Shown: positions 37,220-46,125 of the stretch, piece after piece | Layout: each line of letters starts with the position of its first letter | Numbering within the stretch: position 1 is the stretch's first letter | DNA from: Bacteroidota bacterium | GTDB taxonomy: Bacteria; Bacteroidota; Bacteroidia; Bacteroidales; FEN-979 | Assembly (NCBI GenBank): GCA_026391355.1 | Contig: JAPLDH010000012.1 | Location: 62,001-126,000 of the forward strand | Direction of reading: 5' to 3' | Length of the DNA stretch: 64,000 bases | Notes under the pieces: model-generated | The model's database searches: none | Told to the model about the DNA's origin: nothing | What the model saw: the letters and a program-made list of their open reading frames with translations, nothing else | Position numbers and translations under genes: made by a program

Positions 37220-37654
37220 TTATAAAGTTCCTGTATGGCCGAAGCCCCCGGCTCCGCGATCCGTTTCCACAAGTAAGTCTACTTGCTCCCAGTTGGCTTT
37301 TTCATGGGCAGAAATGATCATCTGAGCGATCCTTTCACCATTGCGTACAATAAATTCTTCATTAGAAAGATTCACCAGGATGACTTTTATTTCACCCCTG
37401 TAATCGGCATCAATGGTTCCCGGTGTGTTTAGAATTGTAATCCCCTTTTTAAAGGCAAGGCCACTTCTTGGCCTCACCTGGGCCTCATAACCCACCGGGA
37501 GTTCTATGAATAATCCGGTCGGAACCAGCGCTCTTTCCAGTGGTTTTAAACAAATCTCCGTGGTAAGGTTGGCGCGCAGGTCCATTCCTGCAGAAGCCTC
37601 GGTTTCATATGCAGGCAGTGGATGGGGAGAAATATTTACGATCCTGACTTTCAT
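37220..37654 (-). CDS. dut: dUTP diphosphatase
   Basis: The start at 37654 gives the standard 144-aa trimeric dUTPase ([20 protein letters not shown]). All five conserved motifs are recognisable: AGMDLRA (I), [11 protein letters not shown] (II), [11 protein letters not shown] (III), [10 protein letters not shown] (IV) and [10 protein letters not shown] (V). The enzyme converts dUTP to dUMP and pyrophosphate, keeping uracil out of DNA. It is downstream of the flippase gene by 40 nt. The longer open frame upstream overlaps the flippase gene antiparallel to nothing known and is not part of the protein. Confidence 0.95.
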   Translation of the reverse strand: MKVRIVNISPHPLPAYETEASAGMDLRANLTTEICLKPLERALVPTGLFIELPVGYEAQVRPRSGLAFKKGITILNTPGTIDADYRGEIKVILVNLSNEEFIVRNGERIAQMIISAHEKANWEQVDLLVETDRGAGGFGHTGTL

Positions 37655-37694
37655 CGTTTTTGAATGAACTTGCAAAATTAATAAAAATATCAAC

Positions 37695-39197
37695 TTAAAA
37701 TGCCTTTGACAGTCGCGGTCTTTCAACGAGGAAGGCAACCACAAGAAAGATAAGCAGGAACATAGAATGAACGATGATCCGCACCGGTTTAGTATCGATG
37801 CAGATATTGGAACTGATGAGGTAAAGGAGTACCGCAAGGCCAAGGTAACCAAAGAATTTCTTAAGGTTATAGTTCACCGGGAAATACTTCTGGCCAATAA
37901 GATAGGACAACACCATCATTGATCCATAACAGATGAATGTAGCCCAGGCAGAACCGAGGTAACCATGGATAAGATGATCTGAACTCAGGGGTATCCACCA
38001 GAAATTCAGAACCAGGGTGATGATGGCGCCGATGATAGCCAGCCAGGCGCCCCACATGGTTTGGGAGGTAAGTTTATACCAGATCGATAGGTTATAATAG
38101 ACCCCGAGAAACAGGTTCGCAAGCATCAGGATCGGGATAACATTTCTTCCTGAAGTAAACCTGTGTCCGATAAAACGAATGACAAAATCGTCGAGGTAGA
38201 GCATGGTCACCAGGAAAATAACGGAAACGGTAATGATAAAATAGTCCATGATCTTTGCATAGACCACCTTTGCATCCTTTTCTTTCGCCTGAGCAAAAAA
38301 GAAAGGCTCGGCTGCAAAGCGGTAGGCCTGGATGAATAATGTCATCAGGATGGATATCTTATAACATGCCCCGTAAATACCCACTTGTGCTTCGGCCAAT
38401 TTTGGCGACATCGGGAGAAGGTACCTCAGCATGATCCTATCGAAGGTCTCGTTGACAATACCGGCCATCCCTGCAAAAAGCAAAGGGAATGCAAAAACAA
38501 GCAATGCACTCAGCATTTTCCGGTCGGGTTGCCATCTGAACCCGCGGAACTGAGGTACAAGTAAAAGAAGGGTCACTGCACTGGAAACCAGGTTGGAGAT
38601 AAAGATATATTCAATGCCCCAGTCGGTTTTGTAAAAAGAGCCGACCATATGCCCGAAAACCCCTTCGGGATAGTTCTTCAGTACATAAGGACACAGTAAA
38701 ATGAAGAAAAGATTGAGCCCGATGTTGGTCAGGATGTTGATTAACTTGACGGTGGCGAAATTAAAAGCCTTGTTGAGCGCCCGCAACCTGGCAAAAGGGA
38801 TTGCAGTGAGTGCATCGAGCGCCAGTATCCAGGCAAACCAAACGATGTAGTTGCTGTTTCCGGAGTAACCCATCCAGTTGGCGATGGTTTGTGAAAACAG
38901 GGAGGCAAGAACCAGGAAAAACAGGGAAGAGACAATCAGCGAAGTAAGTCCTGTGCTGTACACTTTATCCTTGTTCTCCGTATCCTGGTTGAATTTGAAG
39001 AAGGCCGTTTCCATTCCGTAGGTGAGAATGACGATCAGGAAAGCAGCGTAGGAATAGAATACATTCACGGTACCGTATGCATCGGGAAGAAATACGCGGG
39101 TGTACATGGGAACAAGCAGGTAGCCCAAAAACCTCCCGAGGATGCTGGGAATTCCGTAAACTGCTGTTTGTCCGGCAAGACGCTTCAATGGGTTCAT
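37695..39197 (-). CDS. Polysaccharide flippase (Wzx/MATE-type, MOP superfamily)
   Basis: The product has 500 aa with about 14 membrane helices. It starts [20 protein letters not shown], the usual N-terminus of the Bacteroidota family; a start three codons earlier (39206) is also possible. Typical features are [20 protein letters not shown] and the paired helices with charged loops. It flips lipid-linked oligosaccharides (O-antigen, capsule or related) across the inner membrane; no glycosyltransferase cluster is beside it, so the cargo is unknown. It is first of the minus-strand run flippase-dut-TPR-DUF4292-EnvC-EamA, and the promoter should lie between 39198 and 39354, which also carries tandem repeats. 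Confidence 0.9.
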   Translation of the reverse strand: MNPLKRLAGQTAVYGIPSILGRFLGYLLVPMYTRVFLPDAYGTVNVFYSYAAFLIVILTYGMETAFFKFNQDTENKDKVYSTGLTSLIVSSLFFLVLASLFSQTIANWMGYSGNSNYIVWFAWILALDALTAIPFARLRALNKAFNFATVKLINILTNIGLNLFFILLCPYVLKNYPEGVFGHMVGSFYKTDWGIEYIFISNLVSSAVTLLLLVPQFRGFRWQPDRKMLSALLVFAFPLLFAGMAGIVNETFDRIMLRYLLPMSPKLAEAQVGIYGACYKISILMTLFIQAYRFAAEPFFFAQAKEKDAKVVYAKIMDYFIITVSVIFLVTMLYLDDFVIRFIGHRFTSGRNVIPILMLANLFLGVYYNLSIWYKLTSQTMWGAWLAIIGAIITLVLNFWWIPLSSDHLIHGYLGSAWATFICYGSMMVLSYLIGQKYFPVNYNLKKFFGYLGLAVLLYLISSNICIDTKPVRIIVHSMFLLIFLVVAFLVERPRLSKAF

Positions 39198-39266
39198 TGA
39201 CAGCAAAGGTAAAGAAAAACAATATCAAAGACCATCAAGGTGGTGCCAAGGTAACCCAAATAAAGT

Positions 39267-39313
39267 CAAAATGAAACTGGAAACTGCAAACTGGGAACTG
39301 CAAACTGGGAACT
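39267..39313. repeat. Tandem micro-repeat GGAACTGCAAACTG
   Basis: About three imperfect units of a 14-nt sequence lie in the divergent spacer between the flippase and the RNase H genes. No regulatory role is visible. Confidence 0.75.
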
Positions 39314-39354
39314 AAAATTTATAATACCTTTACTTTCTCTTTCCAATTCAAATT

Positions 39355-39990
39355 ATGCCTAAAAACAAATTCTACGTCGTCTGGCTGGGCCGTAAACCCG
39401 GGATCTATACCAGTTGGGAGGATTGCCGTAAGCAGGTGGAGGGCGTGGAAGGCGCCAAATTCAAGGGGTTCCCGACGAAAGACCTCGCCGAAGTGGCTGC
39501 ACGGGACAGCTATGAAAGATACTTCAATAAGGGTGAGCTTTCCACTCCAAAGAAGATCGTCTGTTCAAACCCATTGATCGGTGAGCCCGTTGATGACAGC
39601 ATCTGTGTTGATGCCGCCTGCCAGGGAAATCCCGGCATTCTGGAGTATCGTGGAGTGGATACCAAATCAGGCGCCGAACTATTCCGGCAGGGCCCTTTCC
39701 CTGAAGGAACCGTGAATTTAGGGGAATTCCTTGCCATTGTTCATGCACTTGCTTACCTCAAACAGCGGGAGTCCGACTGGCCCATTTATACGGATTCAAG
39801 GACAGCGTTGACCTGGCTGCGAAATAAAAAGATCAAAACCAATATGGAGAGATCTGCCTCCAATGAGAAGTTGTTTTCCCTCGTTGACCGGGCGCTTACA
39901 TGGCTGCATGAAAATTCCTGGAAGAACCCGGTGATAAAGTGGGAAACGCAATACTGGGGCGAAATTCCGGCTGATTTCGGGAGGAAATAG
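39355..39990 (+). CDS. rnhA: Ribonuclease H (viroplasmin-RNase HI type)
   Basis: The product has 211 aa. Residues 1-57 are a viroplasmin-type RNA/DNA hybrid-binding domain (KFYVVWLGRKPGIYTSWEDC, FKGFPTKDLAE). The RNase H fold follows, with catalytic acids D86 (CVDAACQGNPG), E124 (NLGEFLAIV) and D147 (IYTDSRTA), and a closing WGEIPADFGRK. It removes RNA from RNA-DNA hybrids. The fused form is common in Bacteroidota. It is divergent from the flippase gene. Confidence 0.93.
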   Translation: MPKNKFYVVWLGRKPGIYTSWEDCRKQVEGVEGAKFKGFPTKDLAEVAARDSYERYFNKGELSTPKKIVCSNPLIGEPVDDSICVDAACQGNPGILEYRGVDTKSGAELFRQGPFPEGTVNLGEFLAIVHALAYLKQRESDWPIYTDSRTALTWLRNKKIKTNMERSASNEKLFSLVDRALTWLHENSWKNPVIKWETQYWGEIPADFGRK

Positions 39991-40032
39991 CCCATTCGCC
40001 CCACGGGTTGACCAAAAAGAAAAAAAGAAAAT

Positions 40033-40125
40033 TAACCGCTAAGACGCAGAGACGCAAACCTGCCTGCCGGCAGGCAGGAAATTAAATTTCAATAAATTAT
40101 TATTCTGTGCCTCTCTGGTGAAAAA
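40033..40125. repeat. GACGCAAAG-type repeat, copy 2, with a nested palindrome
   Basis: ACCGCTAAGACGCAGAGACG on the left and GTGCCTCTCTGGTGAAAAAT on the right are the arms. A perfect 20-nt palindrome CCTGCCTGCCGGCAGGCAGG at 40059-40078 interrupts the left arm. The palindrome therefore came in after the larger repeat. Confidence 0.75.
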
Positions 40126-40152
40126 TACTTATTAGTCAGCCCCTAATTCAAA

Positions 40153-40184
40153 TTTCGAAATTCCTGATTTTTTCTATATCTTTG
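40153..40184 (+). promoter_or_regulatory. Probable promoter of the Ycf48-like gene
   Basis: TATCTTTG at 40177-40184 matches TAnnTTTG and is preceded at 20 nt by TTTC (40153-40156), close to the TTTG element. The ATG at 40208 gives a leader of about 17 nt. Confidence 0.5.
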
Positions 40185-40207
40185 ATCATGTTGTTTTTCA
40201 TCGGGTC

Positions 40208-41020
40208 ATGAAAAAAATCTCCTTACTCATTCTTTTCCTTATTGCTTTTCAGATAACCCGGTCACAGGACTGGCAGTGGATCAACCCGAAACCGGGAGGA
40301 TGCAGCCTGAATGCTGTTTTCTTTGCCAATGAAACAACAGGTTATATGGTGGGAGATGATGGCCTTATTTACAAAACTTCAAATGGTGGAGTGACCCTGA
40401 CCCCACAAATTTCCAATACCTCCAAGTCCCTTTATGCTGTTCAATTTTTGAATACAGACAATGGATTTGCCGTTGGTAAAAACGGAACGATTTTGAAAAC
40501 CACAAACGGTGGAACAGAATGGGATGTCCTGAATTCAGGAATTACAAGTACCCTCCATTCCGTGTTCTTCACCAGTCAGAATACAGGATTTTCAGTTGGC
40601 GACCTGGCAAAAGTATTAAAGACAACAAACGGAGGAATATCATGGATAGAGGTAAATATTGTGGGTGACTTTGCCGATTACTATTCTGTATTTTTTGCAA
40701 ACCAGAATACAGGTTATATTGCAGGGAGCGGAGGCCAGGTTTATAAATCCACGGATGGCGGAGTATGGATCAATGAAAAAGAAGAGAACACACTCGTGAT
40801 CTATCCAAATCCTGCAACTGATAACCTGGAAATTGTGACCAACAGAAATACCGGCGTCGGCAGGATCGTGATCTCCGACATTAACGGACGCGGTTTGATT
40901 AATCAGGCCTTTAGAGGCTGCAAAACCAACCTGAATATTAGCGGATTAGCTCCGGGGATGTATTTTATAAATTTCCGGAATGCAACTACCGTATCAACAA
41001 AAAAAATAATTAAAGAATAA
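40208..41020 (+). CDS. Ycf48/BNR-repeat T9SS-secreted protein
   Basis: The product has 270 aa with a signal peptide (MKKISLLILFLIAFQITRSQ). Residues ~30-190 hold four repeats of the Ycf48/BNR type: NETTGYMVGDDGLIYKTSNG, NTDNGFAVGKNGTILKTTNG, NTGFSVGDLAKVLKTTNG and NTGYIAGSGGQVYKSTDG. A complete propeller would need more blades, so this is a short form or may pair with others. A T9SS sorting domain ends it (LVIYPNPATDNLEI to STKKIIKE). It is a secreted protein of unknown function. Confidence 0.85.
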   Translation: MKKISLLILFLIAFQITRSQDWQWINPKPGGCSLNAVFFANETTGYMVGDDGLIYKTSNGGVTLTPQISNTSKSLYAVQFLNTDNGFAVGKNGTILKTTNGGTEWDVLNSGITSTLHSVFFTSQNTGFSVGDLAKVLKTTNGGISWIEVNIVGDFADYYSVFFANQNTGYIAGSGGQVYKSTDGGVWINEKEENTLVIYPNPATDNLEIVTNRNTGVGRIVISDINGRGLINQAFRGCKTNLNISGLAPGMYFINFRNATTVSTKKIIKE

Positions 41021-41109
41021 CATTCAATATCAGTGAAAATTAATGCGTTTAAGATGTCTGAATATCAATAATTTTCAGTAAATTTCAGGGTTCATTAATT
41101 CATAGATTT

Positions 41110-42753
41110 ATGAAAACTATATATACCAAATTACTTTTTATTGTGATCCTTTTCCTGACCTATTCTTCTTCACTAATTTTCGCTTTTCCGTCCGACACGA
41201 TAAAATCGATACCGTTTACAGAGAATTGGGGATCAGGTTCCTTTTCCACCAACAACTGGACATTCCCTGATGGTCAGTCCAACTGGTTCCTCGCGACCAC
41301 TTCCGGGCTTCCGGCACCCTGTGCCAGGTTTATGGGAATTCCATGGCTAACCAACTATTCCTTTTCCCTGTTATCACCCTGGTTCGATGCCACACAATTG
41401 ACGTGCGATTACGTGTACCTTGATTTTGACTTAAGGGTGGATAAAATTCAGGAAACAGGAAACGAAAAATTCCGGGCTGAAGTGGATCTTCCCTCCTCCA
41501 GCGAAATGCTTCTTGCAACCAACAATTCCTACGAATTCAATTGTGAAGCAGGATATTGGCACCATTACCACATCAACCTGGCAAAGGCTATAAAAACCCT
41601 GTTCCGGCTCCGGTTCATCGCTTACGGTGAAAATTCAGCGAATATTTCAGGTTGGTACATTGATAATATTATGGTAACCAGCAAACAAAAGCCTCCCCGG
41701 AATTTTAGCATTGGAGAGAATGGTCAGTGCGGGGTTTCGTCCTGTACGGCTCTCCTTACTTGGAGTCCGCCGAAGTGTGGAGTGAATGCTCAAACGATAG
41801 AATTTATTTATGACGACGGTCACGCAGAGGAGGGAGCAGCGGGTTGGTCAGGAAGTGATTGCTCATTTGGAAATAAATTTGAATTGTCTCCCGGTAACAC
41901 CGGCTTCCTGGTGTCATTCAGCGCTTGGTTCTTTAAGAACCCGAATCAAACGGGCGACGACATGCTTACCGTTGATGTTTATGACTCCACCCGCGTCCTG
42001 ATCGGATCATCCGAATGGTTCAAACCCGACACCGGCTGGATTACCGTCCAGGCCTCAAACATCCCATTTGAGGGAACCTTTTATGCCATGATCAGATGGG
42101 AAAATATCCAGGGAATAACCAATTGGCTCGGTTACGATATCAATGGACCCTATTCTTCCAATTACTGGGATTACTGGCTGATGGGCAGCAGTTGGACGAC
42201 TCCTGCGAATCTTTCAGGCTGTGAAGATGGAATTTTTCTGCTCAGGGCAACGGCTATCGTCCCGGCGAAAAAGAAGCAATCCATGGAGCCTGATTCCACG
42301 GTTATTCTCGGTTATAATATCTATAAGGCGGATGGCTACGAAAATGACAACTTTATAAGGATCAACAACTCCCCGGTTCCGGATACGACCTATTCGGATT
42401 ATATCGATTGCATGGCACGTTATTACGTAACCACGGTTTTCACTTCAGGAGAATCGGATCCTTCGGCGAAACTGCAGGCAGGCTGCAACGCGGTGGGAAT
42501 TCATTCGGCTCCTGATCCCGTCACCGTTATTATTGATCCCAACCCTGCCTTTGCAAAGGTTGAGGTCTCATCAAATTACATCATAAATGAAATAAAAATT
42601 ACCGATCTCTTCGGAAAACTGCTTCAAACTGTCGGGAACCTGACAGATAAAAAAATCACTCTCGATGTCTCCGGATTAACCAACGGGATCTACATGGTCA
42701 ATCTAAGGACATTTAAGGGGGTCAATGTAACGAAATTGATTGTTCTGCATTAG
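41110..42753 (+). CDS. T9SS-secreted multidomain protein of unknown function
   Basis: The product has 547 aa with a signal peptide (LLFIVILFLTYSSSLIFA). The first module (~35-195) looks like a jelly-roll/choice-of-anchor domain (FTENWGSGSFSTNNW, NISGWYIDNIMV). A fibronectin-like segment follows (CTALLTWSPPKCGVNAQ), then a second jelly-roll-like region with EWFKPDTGWITVQ and another fibronectin-like segment (GYNIYKADGYEND). The C-terminus is a T9SS sorting domain (VIIDPNPAFAKVEV to VTKLIVLH). There are no catalytic residues I can name; adhesion or matrix binding is plausible. It is 89 nt after the Ycf48-like gene and may share its transcript. Confidence 0.8.
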   Translation: MKTIYTKLLFIVILFLTYSSSLIFAFPSDTIKSIPFTENWGSGSFSTNNWTFPDGQSNWFLATTSGLPAPCARFMGIPWLTNYSFSLLSPWFDATQLTCDYVYLDFDLRVDKIQETGNEKFRAEVDLPSSSEMLLATNNSYEFNCEAGYWHHYHINLAKAIKTLFRLRFIAYGENSANISGWYIDNIMVTSKQKPPRNFSIGENGQCGVSSCTALLTWSPPKCGVNAQTIEFIYDDGHAEEGAAGWSGSDCSFGNKFELSPGNTGFLVSFSAWFFKNPNQTGDDMLTVDVYDSTRVLIGSSEWFKPDTGWITVQASNIPFEGTFYAMIRWENIQGITNWLGYDINGPYSSNYWDYWLMGSSWTTPANLSGCEDGIFLLRATAIVPAKKKQSMEPDSTVILGYNIYKADGYENDNFIRINNSPVPDTTYSDYIDCMARYYVTTVFTSGESDPSAKLQAGCNAVGIHSAPDPVTVIIDPNPAFAKVEVSSNYIINEIKITDLFGKLLQTVGNLTDKKITLDVSGLTNGIYMVNLRTFKGVNVTKLIVLH

Positions 42754-42797
42754 TTGCCTCTCCCCCCTTTCCGGAGCTGACTAAAAAAGTCTTTTTT

Positions 42798-42870
42798 TAC
42801 CGCAAAGGCGCAAAGGCGCAGAGAAATAATTTATTGAAATTGAATTCTTTGCGTCTCTGCGTCTCTGCAG
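42798..42870. repeat. GACGCAAAG-type repeat, copy 3, at the break of an antitoxin gene
   Basis: ACCGCAAAGGCGCAAAGGCG on the left and TTTGCGTCTCTGCGTCTCTG on the right are inverted arms around an AT-rich centre. The right edge joins directly to the coding sequence of a UPF0175-like fragment. Confidence 0.8.
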
Positions 42871-42982
42871 CTTGTCCTGAAGAAAACTTCCCGTCTTCAT
42901 ATAATTTAGAAGCGATTATCATCGAAAAATCATAATCTTTCAAATCAACCTCATCAGGAATTTTTAACTGTATTTTTCTCAT
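42863..42982 (-). pseudogene. Truncated UPF0175-family antitoxin
   Basis: From the ATG at 42982 on the minus strand about 40 residues read as the N-terminus of a UPF0175 protein: MRKIQLKIPDEVDLKDYDFS, then MIIASKLYEDGKFSSGQAAE. The family continues with a helix-turn-helix (GQAAEMVGLSKRTF-like), but here the frame runs into the GACGCAAAG repeat at ~42866 and continues as repeat-coded ETQRRKEF. The C-terminal half is missing, as is any toxin gene. It is a relic of a toxin-antitoxin-like locus broken by repeat insertion or deletion. Confidence 0.7.
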
Positions 42983-43220
42983 TGCTCAATTTTTTTTTGT
43001 ATCAACAAATTTACGATAAAACTCAGTTCTATTGTACGTTGTCGTTAATATTCTATTGTTGTCTTGTCCCAACGGATTAACTTTCATCCATATTTTCCGA
43101 ACGTGAAATAGCCCAGGCTTGGGCAAAGATCAACATTCTCCGCTGGTGAACAAAAATGCGGAATATGAAAATTCAAGGTTCGAAGGAACTTTACCGCATC
43201 TTTGTTTTTACTTTTTTTAG

Positions 43221-43288
43221 ACCCCTCTCTAGCCCTCCCCTTGGAGGGGAGGGGAACATTCAAACAACTCTAAAGATTTTTGTGTATT
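43221..43288. repeat. Direct repeat CTAGCCCTCCCCTT..., copy 1
   Basis: A 68-bp sequence containing a GGGGAGGGG/CCCTCCCC stem followed by AACATTCAAACAA and AAAGATTTTTGT. A second copy lies at 43907-43970. The rest of the 710-bp spacer 42754-43463 holds the broken antitoxin and its repeat; beyond those I see nothing. Confidence 0.75.
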
Positions 43289-43463
43289 TGGAAAATTAAC
43301 AATAAAATATTGATAAGTGGTCACATTTACAAAAAATCTATTCCCGGTGCTTATGATTCATTTTAAATCATTTACAACAAGTTCAAGAAATAGTTGAAAG
43401 AAATGTATTACTTTTTCCCAAAAAGCCGATTAATGTCATTAAGAATAATGTTAATTATTTTTC

Positions 43464-43871
43464 ATGGCTTTTATTTGTAAGACCATTGAGTGGGTTCAAT
43501 ATTTCGGCGCTCCGGCCGAAACCATTGAATTTGCGAAGCTATTGAGAAGGCGGTTGACTCCCGCCGAGAAATTAATCTGGCAAAGGCTAAAGGGAAAAAA
43601 TATAAAAGGAATGAAATTCAGGAGACAACAACCTATTGGTCATTATATTGCAGACTTTTATTGTCATGAAATACGCCTTGTGATCGAAATTGATGGACCG
43701 ATCCATTTGAACAAAGAACGTTCATTATACGATAAATCACGCACTGCAGAAATGAATCGCTATGATATTAAAGTGATCCGGTTCACCAATGATGAAGTCA
43801 GGAACCATATAGGAATGGTGATGAATACCATTCGGGAGGAAATTCTCAATAGGAAAAAAAATGCTCTATAG
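43464..43871 (+). CDS. DUF559 endonuclease-domain protein
   Basis: The product has 135 aa. It has the DUF559 (Vsr-like, PD-(D/E)XK fold) pattern: LLRRRLTPAEKLIWQRLKG, GMKFRRQQPIGHYIADFYCH, RLVIEIDGPIHL, then KVIRFTNDEV. The acidic and basic residues of the core (ADFYC, EIDG) are intact. Family members are usually lone genes scattered in Bacteroidota genomes, with no clear biological role known to me. It lies in a repeat-rich accessory region and is probably functional by sequence integrity. The start is the first ATG. Confidence 0.85.
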   Translation: MAFICKTIEWVQYFGAPAETIEFAKLLRRRLTPAEKLIWQRLKGKNIKGMKFRRQQPIGHYIADFYCHEIRLVIEIDGPIHLNKERSLYDKSRTAEMNRYDIKVIRFTNDEVRNHIGMVMNTIREEILNRKKNAL

Positions 43872-44211
43872 GCTAATCGCCCATCCCGATGGCCTGGTAT
43901 CAAAATACCCCTCCCTAGCCCTCCCCTTTGAGGGGAGGGGAACATTCGAACAAATTCAAAGATTTTTGTATCTATATACCAAAAGCCACCCTCCCCTCCA
44001 AGGGGAGGGTCGGGGTGGGGTCCTGATGATCTTTCATCCCGATAAAGTTGATGACTTTCCCGGTGAAATGCAGCTTGTTTCAAAAATGAAGCAGATCAGA
44101 ACCGATATCATTACATGGATGTTATATGATTACCCGAAATGTGAACTTCTTGCCTTTAAAGCCATCCAAGGCTTCAACATAAATTCTGGCAACTATAAAA
44201 TATTGGGATAG
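43861..44211 (+). other. Doubtful ORF, partly repeat-coded (116 codons)
   Basis: It overlaps the end of the DUF559 gene by 11 nt. Residues ~15-55 are encoded by the repeat copy at 43907-43970 and its inverted partner near 43990-44030, so they are not a normal protein. The tail (DFPGEMQLVSKMKQIRTDII, ITWMLYDYPKCELLAFKAIQ) looks protein-like but I do not recognise it. It may be a small gene or gene remnant invaded by the repeat. Treat it as unconfirmed. Confidence 0.25.
43907..44030. repeat. Direct repeat copy 2 plus inverted arm
   Basis: 43907-43970 repeats 43221-43288 closely. At 43990-44025 the complementary arm (CCCTCCCCTCCAAGGGGAGG) follows, so this copy is a composite hairpin. Confidence 0.7.
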
Positions 44212-44545
44212 GTATTTGATAATGATTAGGGGGGGAATGTGTCCCAATAAAATTCTTGATAATTGTGCGCTTAATTTTCTTCCACCAAATGGAATTATAT
44301 GAAAAGTCGTATTTTATTGCCCCACCCAAATTGTAATTTTTCCAAAAATATTTGAAGAATAGAAATTTCAGTATATTTGAGTGTGTTTTTGCCCTTTTTG
44401 TGTAATATTTAAAGTGTTATAATCAATTGTTATATATGGACCTTTTATCCATATTTTTGAAATTTTTTGTTTTTCAATGATTTAATATTATCCTTTATTT
44501 GTAAGGGATAGCGACTCAATGATTTAATTTTTAAGGAGGTATGTA
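44212..44545. other. AT-rich spacer before the HD-like gene
   Basis: 334 nt, strongly AT-rich. Apart from the Shine-Dalgarno site at its right end I see no gene, repeat or terminator in it. It marks a base-composition change between the repeat-rich part and the orphan gene cluster. Confidence 0.5.
44533..44540 (+). promoter_or_regulatory. Strong Shine-Dalgarno site deciding a TTG start
   Basis: AAGGAGGT lies 5 nt before TTG at 44546. Frame-matching upstream sequence has a stop at 44525 and no ATG, so TTG is the likely start. Strong SD sites are uncommon in Bacteroidota, which suggests a foreign gene. Confidence 0.7.
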
Positions 44546-46012
44546 TTGGAAAATTTAAACAATGAATTACTAAAGTTCACACAGATTGATGGTAGAAGCA
44601 ATTATGCTCAATACCACAAATTACTATCACCACCGTTAGGTCAAGTGGATGATCCAAACTATGCAACCAAGACATCTTCTTTGTTGGTAAACTTTCTTAA
44701 TGCCTCTATAGATGAGGTTCGTCTCCGTCATGCCCAAGTCTATTCAAAACGAATTTTAGGCAAAATAGATATAGATGATGCCGACCATTTTCGGGAAGGA
44801 GTACTAAAACGGGAGATTGCGGGAAAAATCATGTACACTGAACATCGTGATCATGAAGCACACACACTTTATAACTACATAATGGGTTGGTATATTTTAT
44901 CCAATAATACAACACTGCAGAAAGAGCTTTTCAGCGCATTTGATCAAAGGTTTGGTAAATGGGACAAAGGAAATGAATGGCAGAGTTTTGGTAATATATG
45001 GCCTTTTACTAGTCTTTTGCATGACATTGGTTATTTGCTCGAAGGATCGATAGATCCACTTGAGATTAGTTTACAGACTGATCTTATCCAGAGTGGTGCT
45101 GCAGTAATCAAAGAATACTTCTATCGGAAATTTTGGCAGGTTAATGGTATAGGAGCAACACCAGAACGCGAAATTATGCGTAAAATTACTAATGTTATTG
45201 AACCACAATTCTCTAACGAATCAATGTCCTCATTGGCTGATACTTTAAGGAATCTTGGAACACTTGAACATTTGAGGAATGTGCTTTTAAAAGGGTATAA
45301 TGCAAAAGGGATATCGCCACCGTCATTAATTATGATGCCCAACGGTTTAATGGGTGATTCCTTCAGATTATGGGCGGCTCACTATGCAGAGTATGATAAA
45401 ACAAATACAATGATCCCTCGTATAAAAGAAATTGAGGATAGTTTCTATTCCAATATATGGGAAGGTATGCCAAATAGCGGAATCAGAGTATTAGATCATG
45501 GCGTATGTAGTGGCCTTATCCTCTTGCTATATTCAACCTTTTACTTCCGAATGTTCTTCGCGCTTGATGCACCACCTGACGACCCCATTGATGCAAAAAT
45601 CTGGAATGTTTTTACAGGAGACATGATTCCAGAAAATGTTGAATATAAGTTATATTGGTGGTGGAATTCAATAGTCTGGGCAACAGGAGCAACAGCTATT
45701 CATAACTTCCAACAACAAACACGACCCTGGCGTGAATTAGGCTCAGACTGTGGTAGACTCAAGATGGATCAAGATCCTCTTGCATATCTGGGAATACTTG
45801 TTGACACCTTGCAGGAGTGGAATCGTTATACAGTCAAAAGGAAGACGGCAATTGTTGGTTCTTTGCCCATCCAGGGTCATGATATATCCCTTGGCACTAA
45901 GAACAATCATATTATTATCACTTATCCGGAAGGTTCAATATCAGCCAGAATAAGAAATTCTCTTGACACTTCACTTGATTCATGGGAGAAAATCGTTCGG
46001 GTAAAACCATGA
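44546..46012 (+). CDS. Putative HD-domain phosphohydrolase-like protein
   Basis: The product has 488 aa and begins at TTG behind a perfect SD. It is unlike its envelope neighbours and AT-rich. The pattern RDHEAHTLYNYIMGWYIL (H103/H106), then FTSLLHDIGYLLEG (H159-D160), then VLDHGVCSGLILLL (D317-H318) fits the spaced His/Asp metal ligands of HD-superfamily hydrolases, with the longer helical insertions seen in some standalone members. HD enzymes cut phosphoester bonds in nucleotides or nucleic acids; the substrate here is unknown. No signal peptide is present. It is followed by two orphan genes on the same strand with larger gaps (113 and 188 nt), so a single operon is not certain. The HD call is my own motif reading. 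Confidence 0.6.
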   Translation: MENLNNELLKFTQIDGRSNYAQYHKLLSPPLGQVDDPNYATKTSSLLVNFLNASIDEVRLRHAQVYSKRILGKIDIDDADHFREGVLKREIAGKIMYTEHRDHEAHTLYNYIMGWYILSNNTTLQKELFSAFDQRFGKWDKGNEWQSFGNIWPFTSLLHDIGYLLEGSIDPLEISLQTDLIQSGAAVIKEYFYRKFWQVNGIGATPEREIMRKITNVIEPQFSNESMSSLADTLRNLGTLEHLRNVLLKGYNAKGISPPSLIMMPNGLMGDSFRLWAAHYAEYDKTNTMIPRIKEIEDSFYSNIWEGMPNSGIRVLDHGVCSGLILLLYSTFYFRMFFALDAPPDDPIDAKIWNVFTGDMIPENVEYKLYWWWNSIVWATGATAIHNFQQQTRPWRELGSDCGRLKMDQDPLAYLGILVDTLQEWNRYTVKRKTAIVGSLPIQGHDISLGTKNNHIIITYPEGSISARIRNSLDTSLDSWEKIVRVKP

Positions 46013-46091
46013 AAGCAAAAAAGTTGTTGGCAAATGTCGGAGTTAATAATGATTAAATGAGGTCGATATAAAATTCATTTTCCTTTTTTTT

Positions 46092-46099
46092 TACTTTTG
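46092..46099 (+). promoter_or_regulatory. Possible -7 box for the 204-aa orphan gene
   Basis: TACTTTTG matches TAnnTTTG and ends 26 nt before the ATG at 46126. No TTTG at the proper upstream distance. Confidence 0.35.
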
Positions 46100-46125
46100 T
46101 TAAGAAATTATAAACCCCAATAAAT

